Source: Xenococcaceae cyanobacterium MO_188.B29 (GTDB lineage Bacteria; Cyanobacteriota; Cyanobacteriia; Cyanobacteriales; Xenococcaceae). Taken from it: a stretch of 59,916 nucleotides of DNA. Within the stretch, counting starts at the first letter, position 1; each line of letters begins with the position of its first letter. Positions 54,575-59,916 of the stretch are shown here, piece by piece. The stretch covers positions 1 through 59,916 of the forward strand of contig JASJDI010000007.1 in NCBI GenBank assembly GCA_030065155.1. Reading direction: 5' to 3'. A program made the position numbers and the translations under genes. The notes below the pieces were generated by a model. It was given only the letters and a program-made list of their open reading frames with translations, was not told where the DNA came from and ran no database searches.

Positions 54575-55405
54575 ATGACAGTTGCTACATCAAATAAACC
54601 TCCTTTAGCTTGGAGTATTATTATATACATGGCTACAATCCATATTGTGGCCTTATTAGCCCTTTTCCCAAGTAACTTTAGCTGGGGAGCACTCGGAGTT
54701 GCTTTTATACTGTATTGGATTACAGCAGGTTGGGGTATTACTCTAGGATTCCATCGCTTAGCTACCCATCGTAGTTTTGAGACTTCTAAGTTAGTAGAAT
54801 ACTTTTTTATATTTTGCGGTGCCCTTGCTTGTCAAGGAGGTCCAATTGACTGGGTTGGTTTACATCGTATACATCATAAATATTCTGATACTGAACCAGA
54901 TCCTCATGATTCCAATCGTGGTTTTTGGTGGAGTCATTTAGGATGGATGTTAATTCAGAATCCTGCTAATAATGATATTCCTCGTTACACCAAAGATATT
55001 GCTGACGATCCTTTTTATCAGTTTTGTCAGAAATATTTTATTCCTCTTCAAGTAGTTTTAGGCGTGTTTTTATACTTGTTAGGAGGTTGGCCTTTTGTAA
55101 TTTGGGGAATTTTTGTCCGTTTAGTAGTAGTATTCCACTGTACTTGGTTTGTTAATAGTGCAACTCACAAATTTGGTTATCAAAGCCATGAATCCAACGA
55201 TAAATCGAAAAATTGTTGGTGGGTAGCTCTACTGACTTTTGGTGAAGGTTGGCACAACAATCATCATGCTTTTCAATATTCTGCTCGTCATGGTTTGCAA
55301 TGGTGGGAATTGGATATTACTTGGATGACGATTAAACTATTGGAGATTTTGAGATTAGCCAAAGATCTTAAATTACCTCCTAAACAATTGTTAACAAAAG
55401 CATAA
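54575..55405 (+). CDS. desC: Acyl-lipid delta-9 desaturase (DesC type)
   Basis: The 276-residue membrane enzyme has the three His boxes of fatty acid desaturases: HRLATHR (box 1), HRIHH (box 2) and HNNHH (box 3), which hold a di-iron site. Four hydrophobic segments are visible (IIIYMATIHIVALLALFP, ALGVAFILYWITAGWGITLG, VVLGVFLYLLGGWPFVIWGI and another). DesC introduces the first double bond at delta-9 in stearoyl lipids, affecting membrane fluidity in cold. The symbol follows similarity; a desaturase with another position preference cannot be excluded. Confidence 0.9.
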   Translation: MTVATSNKPPLAWSIIIYMATIHIVALLALFPSNFSWGALGVAFILYWITAGWGITLGFHRLATHRSFETSKLVEYFFIFCGALACQGGPIDWVGLHRIHHKYSDTEPDPHDSNRGFWWSHLGWMLIQNPANNDIPRYTKDIADDPFYQFCQKYFIPLQVVLGVFLYLLGGWPFVIWGIFVRLVVVFHCTWFVNSATHKFGYQSHESNDKSKNCWWVALLTFGEGWHNNHHAFQYSARHGLQWWELDITWMTIKLLEILRLAKDLKLPPKQLLTKA

Positions 55406-55611
55406 AACGCCTTAAATAGGATTATAGATAGGTAATGGGTAATGGTTTGTTAAGTTACTCTTATCTATTACCTATTTCTAATCATGATTAGTAGATGTGA
55501 AGGATTTTAGGGAAATCTACAGTAGATAGTCCAAACTGAGTAAATTAAGATTAAAAATAAAAATAATTTTTCTCAAAAGCCCTTAAATAATTTATTAAAA
55601 TAGACTCCTTC

Positions 55612-56541
55612 ATGATCTCTATTTATATACTCACTTATAACGAAGAAATAGATGTAGCTGATTGCATTGAATCAGCCTTACTATCTGATGATGTGATTGT
55701 AGTTGATTCTTTTAGTACAGATAGAACTATTGAAATTGCTTCTACCTATCCAGTTCAAATAGTTCAGCACAAGTTTGAAAGTCATGGAAAACAGAGAACT
55801 TGGATGCTTCAGGAAATAGTTAGTAAACATGAGTGGGTTTATATTCTCGAAGCAGATGAGCGCATGACACCAGAATTGTTTGCTGAATGTATTGAAGCGA
55901 CAAAAAGCCAAAAGGCGATCGGCTATTATGTAGCAGAAAGAGTGATTTTTATGGGGAAATGGATTCGCTACAGCACCCAATATCCCCGTTATCAAATGCG
56001 TTTATTTCAGAAGGGAAAAGTTTGGTTTACTGATTACGGGCATACAGAGAGAGAAGTGTGCAATGGAAAAACAGATTTCCTGCAAGAAACTTATCCCCAC
56101 TACACTTCTGGTAAGGGTTTGACTCGCTGGATTGACAAACACAATCGTTATTCTAGCGATGAGGCAATAGAAACAATTCGTCAATTAGAAGGCGGTCAAG
56201 TTTGTTGGCGCAACTTATTTTTTGGCAAATCGGAAGTAGAAAAAAGACGTGCTTTAAAAGATTTATCTCTACGCTTACCTTTTAGACCACTATTGCGTTG
56301 GGTTTATATGTACTTTTTTTTAGGAGGTTTTCTGGATGGTAAAGCAGGTTTTGCTTGGTGTACTTTACAAGCCTTTTATGAATATTTGATCTTATTAAAA
56401 GTCAAAGAAATAAAAACACAACAACAAGATAATAGTTACCATCAATTGGATTCAGATTCTATTTCTTGCTCTACTCCATCACCTTTAGTTGCTGTCAACT
56501 CGGATTCGATTAAACTATCAGAAACAGAGATCGAGAATTAA
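55612..56541 (+). CDS. Glycosyltransferase family 2 protein
   Basis: The 309-residue protein has a GT-A fold. MISIYILTYNEEIDVADCIE, DDVIVVDSFSTDRTIEIA and EWVYILEADERMTPELFAEC give the nucleotide-sugar and DxD-like positions. A C-terminal hydrophobic region (WVYMYFFLGGFLDGKAGFAW) suggests membrane association. It resembles WaaE/KdtX-like lipopolysaccharide or exopolysaccharide transferases. The acceptor sugar is unknown. It stands apart from other glycan genes. Confidence 0.87.
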   Translation: MISIYILTYNEEIDVADCIESALLSDDVIVVDSFSTDRTIEIASTYPVQIVQHKFESHGKQRTWMLQEIVSKHEWVYILEADERMTPELFAECIEATKSQKAIGYYVAERVIFMGKWIRYSTQYPRYQMRLFQKGKVWFTDYGHTEREVCNGKTDFLQETYPHYTSGKGLTRWIDKHNRYSSDEAIETIRQLEGGQVCWRNLFFGKSEVEKRRALKDLSLRLPFRPLLRWVYMYFFLGGFLDGKAGFAWCTLQAFYEYLILLKVKEIKTQQQDNSYHQLDSDSISCSTPSPLVAVNSDSIKLSETEIEN

Positions 56542-56750
56542 TAAATAGTCCTGCTCTTTGAGTTGTCAAGTAACTTCAATCAAATAATAAAAAAACAAGA
56601 TTAGACTGCGTCTCATAAGTCTAAGAATTGCTGTATCTATCTTATTAGTTTTTCTAATGGATATTATTTAGTTATTTACGATTGACCTTTAAGATAAAGA
56701 TTAAGATAAAAATATAAAGTATAAGCACTTACAATAAGGCTAAACTACCA

Positions 56751-57455
56751 ATGTCATTTTTTCGTCAAAGTGATTTTGTTGGTGATGATCGATCGTCTCA
56801 AGCTCAAGAAGATTTAGATCGATTAATCGAGAGTATCCATCAAGAGCTAATCCCCCATCTCGAAATGGAGAGTCCCAATCCTCGTAATCCTGTCATAGTT
56901 CACCGAGTTCCAGAACCTTGGCAACTTCTGGGTACAGGAAACTATGCGGGGGTATTCTACCATTCAGACTATAGTGATTTAGTCGTCAAAATTTATGCGA
57001 CGGGAAGATTAGGTTGGGAAGACGAGTTAGAAGTTTATCGTCGTTTGGGTTCTCATCCTTCTTTCTCAGAATGTTTTTATGCCGAAAATAACTTTTTAAT
57101 TTTAAAACGACTACACGGAGTAACTCTTTATGATTGTATGCATAGAGGTTTAAAAATTCCTAAACGGGTAATTAAAGATATCGATCGAGCTTTAGAATAT
57201 GCTCGTAGTTGCGGTTTATATCCCCATGACGTTCATGGACGTAATGTAATGATGTCTGATGGGAGAGGATTAGTTGTCGATGTATCAGATTTTTTGGAGG
57301 AAGAACCCTGCTTAGCTTGGAAAGATTTAAAAAAAGCTTACTACTTACTCTATTTACCTCTTTTTTCTTGGCATCGATTGCGAGTACCCTACCCTATTCT
57401 AGATTTAGTTCGTGGTAGTTATCGTCTATTCCGTCGAGTTTTCGATCGTCGATAA
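56751..57455 (+). CDS. Small serine/threonine-kinase-like protein
   Basis: The 234-residue protein has kinase features. A Gly-rich loop (LLGTGNYAGVFYH), the VVKIYA lysine, a hinge-like FLILKRLHGVTLYDC, a catalytic-loop sequence YPHDVHGRNVMMS (HxDxxxxN form) and a metal-binding VVDVSDF are seen. It is shorter than a classic kinase, with the C-lobe cut after helix E. It resembles the RIO/APH-like kinase group more than the Hanks type. The substrate is unknown. Activity is likely but not certain because the second metal residue sits in DVSD instead of DFG. Confidence 0.72.
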   Translation: MSFFRQSDFVGDDRSSQAQEDLDRLIESIHQELIPHLEMESPNPRNPVIVHRVPEPWQLLGTGNYAGVFYHSDYSDLVVKIYATGRLGWEDELEVYRRLGSHPSFSECFYAENNFLILKRLHGVTLYDCMHRGLKIPKRVIKDIDRALEYARSCGLYPHDVHGRNVMMSDGRGLVVDVSDFLEEEPCLAWKDLKKAYYLLYLPLFSWHRLRVPYPILDLVRGSYRLFRRVFDRR

Positions 57456-57556
57456 TTATATCTTTTACTCTAGGATGAGTAGCTTTTACAGCGGTTTTCA
57501 GATCGATAGACCACACTAATTTTAGACTGAGGAGACTGGATTGAAAGTTACTTTCC

Positions 57557-57581
57557 AATCAGTAATCAGTAATCAGTAATC
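57557..57581. repeat. Heptanucleotide tandem repeat AATCAGT
   Basis: Three perfect copies and a partial fourth of AATCAGT lie in the intergenic region after the kinase-like gene. Short tandem heptamers of this sort are common in cyanobacterial intergenic DNA. Confidence 0.8.
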
Positions 57582-57721
57582 CATGACGGGTGGAGTCTAC
57601 TCAATTGAAAAGCGCAGTAATTAGTACTTTTAGCCGATTAAGTTCCTATATTTAGCGAATTCACATTATTAAATTGTCATGAGAATTTAATAAATAATCA
57701 ATAAATTATTTTTAATTTGAA

Positions 57722-58015
57722 ATGACACAAAAGTTTATAACTAATTCTGAAATTGAATTTGCATCAAGTATAGATGGTTTTCAGTACATAAAAAATAATC
57801 AAAATTATAGCTTAAGAGATGCTCTGGAAAAGTATTGGCACAATAAATCATGGAATCATGTTGGTCTTTTAGAAGCAATGGCTACTCTATTTCTCATCCT
57901 AAAAGCTATAGAAGCTTGGCAAACCTCTCCCTACTCTATATCTACAGAAGAATTAGATAAATATTATGAAGCTTTTCATAGTCTTTATGAATGGATAATT
58001 AGCATTGAAGACTAA
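57722..58015 (+). CDS. Small hypothetical protein
   Basis: The 97-residue protein is not recognised. It begins TQKFITNSEIEFASSIDGFQ. It is mostly helical-looking (NYSLRDALEKYWHNKSWNHV, ATLFLILKAIEAWQ, LDKYYEAFHSLYEWIIS), with many aromatic residues. No signal or membrane segment is evident. The ATG follows an AT-rich stretch without a clear ribosome site. It lies between a kinase-like gene and the convergent rodA and has no clear operon partner. Confidence 0.45.
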   Translation: MTQKFITNSEIEFASSIDGFQYIKNNQNYSLRDALEKYWHNKSWNHVGLLEAMATLFLILKAIEAWQTSPYSISTEELDKYYEAFHSLYEWIISIED

Positions 58016-58137
58016 CTACATCTAATTTGAAACCGATAGTTTTTGAGGTCATTATCTTGATTAGTGAGTAGTGAGTACAGGTTAAGAACACAAAAGTTTT
58101 CTGAACATAAAACTACTGTTTTCTGTCTGGACGCGGT

Positions 58138-59418
58138 TTAGGAAGATTTTTTTTTCCTTTCTCGATAATTAGCTACTGATTCTACTAAACCGATCGCGAT
58201 AAAATTGGTTAATAAAGCAGAACGTCCATAACTCATCCACGGTAGAGGGATTCCTGTAATAGGAGCAAGTCCTATAGTCATACTAATATTAATAATTACC
58301 TGAAAAGTAATCATAGATAAAACTCCAATAGCCAAAAGAGAACCAAAATTATCTTTAGCAGTAGAAGCAATCCACACTAATCTTAAACAGATCAACCAGT
58401 AAGTAAGTAGTAGAAAGATACAGCCGATAAAACCCAATTCTTCTCCTACCGCCGAAAAAATAAAATCTGTATGCTGTTCGGGAATAAAATTTAGTTGGGT
58501 TTGAAGTCCTTGATGTAATCCCTGTCCCCACATTTCCCCTGAACCAATAGCGATACGAGACTGAATTAAATGGTATCCTCCCCCTAAAGGATCTTTTTCA
58601 GGATCGAGGAATAAAACTAATCGGTCTTTTTGATAATCTTTCAGTAAGCTCCAAAAAAAGTTACCTAATTCTACTGCTCCACAATTAATAGCGATCGCAC
58701 CTAAAACTGATACTATCTTGATAGGAAAAGCCAGCCAAGCAACACCAGTGATAGTTAAAGTCCACAATAACCAGGCAGGAAGATAAAGGTGATAGAGAAC
58801 GGCTGAAACTAGAGGGGAAACTAGTATTAGTAGCCAAGCAGGATTAACATTTGCCCAATAAAGCATACTAATAACGATCGCGCCAAAGACTAAAGATGTG
58901 CCTAAATCTGGTTGTAGAAAAACTAATCCCCAGGGAATAGCAGTAATAGCTAGAGTACGACTTACTTGACTCAGGCTAGTAGTTTTACTTTCATGTAACA
59001 AAGCAGCTAGAGTTATAATAACGCCTATTTTGGCAAATTCTGAAGGTTGAACATTAAAACCACCGATTGTCAGCCATCTTTGCGCTCCTTTTGCCGTTAC
59101 CCCTACAATCATTACGGCAAGCAAAGATAAATTGGTTACGGTATAAATTAGCCAATGCCACTGCAACAAAATTCGATAACGCCAAGAGGCAATCATCATA
59201 GCTATCCCCAACCCAATTCCCCCAATGTACCAATGTTGAAAACCATGATTGAGGTTATCGGTAAGTTCTGTACTTTGAATGATTACTCCACCAGAAAAAG
59301 TCAAACTAACTATTAATAATATTAAAAACCAATCAACGTCTCTCCAAGGAGAGAAAAGAGAAAATAAATACTTTGCCAGATTATGAAAGATAGATTTAGA
59401 GCCAGATTTAGGAAGCAT
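58138..59418 (-). CDS. rodA: Rod-shape/cell-wall SEDS glycosyltransferase RodA
   Basis: The 426-residue protein is a SEDS-family peptidoglycan polymerase with about ten transmembrane helices. It shows WYIGGIGLGIAMMIASWRYR, AKGAQRWLTIGGFNVQPSEF (the RWxxxxxxxxQPSEF signature), FLQPDLGTSLVFGAI, and HLIQSRIAIGSGEMWGQG. FIPEQHTDFIFSAVGEELGF and PITGIPLPWMSYGRSALLTN follow, the latter being the GIPLPxxSYGxS motif. It acts with a class B PBP in side-wall growth. FtsW could be an alternative, but the QHTDFIF and WGQG forms favour RodA. Confidence 0.92.
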   Translation of the reverse strand: MLPKSGSKSIFHNLAKYLFSLFSPWRDVDWFLILLIVSLTFSGGVIIQSTELTDNLNHGFQHWYIGGIGLGIAMMIASWRYRILLQWHWLIYTVTNLSLLAVMIVGVTAKGAQRWLTIGGFNVQPSEFAKIGVIITLAALLHESKTTSLSQVSRTLAITAIPWGLVFLQPDLGTSLVFGAIVISMLYWANVNPAWLLILVSPLVSAVLYHLYLPAWLLWTLTITGVAWLAFPIKIVSVLGAIAINCGAVELGNFFWSLLKDYQKDRLVLFLDPEKDPLGGGYHLIQSRIAIGSGEMWGQGLHQGLQTQLNFIPEQHTDFIFSAVGEELGFIGCIFLLLTYWLICLRLVWIASTAKDNFGSLLAIGVLSMITFQVIINISMTIGLAPITGIPLPWMSYGRSALLTNFIAIGLVESVANYRERKKKSS

Positions 59419-59540
59419 TATTGACTATATCTTGTGTATAAGTTCGCTCAATCTTAATAAGCCGAATTAACAAGTTACTGATTTTGATTGAAATTCAATT
59501 CTATAATTTCCTAAATACAATCAACCTCAGAAATTTGACT

Positions 59541-59846
59541 ATGCTTGGTACACAAAACCTCTCTGTTTTTCTGTTGGCAGCAATCTCACTCAATTTATTA
59601 CCTGGTGCTAATACTTTGTATATCATTACTCGTAGCATAGGGCAGGGAAGAAAAGCTGGCATTGTTTCCGTTTTAGGTATTAGCACAGGGGTACTGTTAC
59701 ACACGACTGCTGCTGCGTTTGGACTATCAGCTATCTTGGCTACCTCAGCAATGTTCAATACCGAACTTACCACCGCATTCCGTAGTCTTAGACTTAGTAA
59801 TCATTCATTCCCCCTCCCTAAAAAACTAGAAGTCAAAGCCAAATAA
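59541..59846 (+). pseudogene. Truncated LysE/RhtB exporter gene
   Basis: From an ATG at 59541, residues 1 to about 71 match the start of a RhtB-type exporter: LSVFLLAAISLNLLPGANTL (the LxPGxxxxY motif), IGQGRKAGIVSVLGISTG and AAFGLSAILATSA. The match then stops abruptly and the frame continues as unrelated, low-quality sequence ending at 59846. A full exporter would be about 205 residues. The break at about 59750-59760 and a likely transposase start at 59882 suggest insertion of a mobile element. Confidence 0.7.
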
Positions 59847-59881
59847 TTCTCATTCCAGCGAATTGATGTATGCTATAAATC

Positions 59882-59916
59882 ATGGCTGGACTGAACAAAG
59901 ATGATCTAAAACAAAT
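59882..59916 (+). CDS. Possible start of an IS66-type transposase, cut by window end
   Basis: The last 35 bases encode MAGLNKDDLKQ from an ATG, which resembles the start of cyanobacterial IS66-family transposases (M-x-G-L-x-K-x-DLKQ). Only eleven residues are seen, so this rests on remembered family similarity and on its position right after a broken gene. Extending the sequence would decide. Confidence 0.3.
   Translation, partial: MAGLNKDDLKQ

Noticed and set aside
57557-57581. Heptamer array as a CRISPR-like repeat
   Set aside because: The units are contiguous with no spacers, so it is a simple tandem repeat.

Overview
The window is chromosomal DNA from a cyanobacterium. The evidence is the AT-rich composition with very frequent GCGATCGC (HIP1) octamers, an NdhN subunit of the photosynthetic NDH-1 complex, a cytochrome c6-like protein, a pheophorbide a oxygenase-type Rieske protein, an acyl-lipid desaturase of the DesC type and an HpsJ-like protein. 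It also has the cyanobacterial version of the ribosomal S10-spc-alpha cluster, with no S14 gene between L5 and S8 and no L30 gene between S5 and L15. Repeat content and gene style suggest a large-genome unicellular or baeocyte-forming lineage, but the genus cannot be fixed from sequence alone.

Layout. Positions 1-9.6 kb are accessory: a GAF-LuxR regulator (cut by the window start), an HD hydrolase, a small membrane protein with a partial duplicate, a methyltransferase, a GNAT, two tandem DUF218/YdcF proteins divergent from a membrane protein with two DJ-1-like domains, an NTF2-like protein, a GH32/68/43-like beta-propeller and a nucleoside hydrolase. Positions 9.6-19 kb carry hemE, an epimerase, a LysE exporter, cytochrome c6-like, a PAS-GGDEF-EAL protein followed by an EAL-only copy, nagB, a glutathione peroxidase and a GT4 glycosyltransferase. 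Positions 19-24 kb hold exported proteins of unknown role, including a three-gene envelope operon. A 1.1 kb gene-free stretch lies upstream of that operon and contains a GC-rich, hairpin-dense element. Positions 24-35 kb hold nusB, a DUF502 protein, hpsJ-like, pgl, an FHA/zinc-ribbon protein, a TrbI-like exported protein, a lytic transglycosylase, the Rieske protein, a coiled-coil protein, a VWA protein and ndhN.

Positions 35.8-53 kb are one long co-directional block: rplC-rplD-rplW-rplB-rpsS-rplV-rpsC-rplP-rpmC-rpsQ-rplN-rplX-rplE-rpsH-rplF-rplR-rpsE-rplO-secY-adk-infA-rpmJ-rpsM-rpsK-rpoA-rplQ-truA-rplM-rpsI-rpmE-prfA. It supplies ribosomal proteins, protein export, the RNA polymerase alpha subunit, a tRNA modification enzyme and a release factor. 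Its leader contains a terminator with competing pairings that looks like an attenuator. Positions 53-60 kb carry a PLP lyase, the desaturase, a GT2, a kinase-like protein, rodA and a LysE-family gene broken near a possible IS66-type transposase start at the window edge.

No tRNA, rRNA, CRISPR array or prophage was recognised. The most unusual items are the attenuator-like rplC leader, the 345-bp structured element at 22.9-23.25 kb, the envelope operon beside it, and the several families of small palindromes and MITE-like elements between genes and inside the ribosomal operon.
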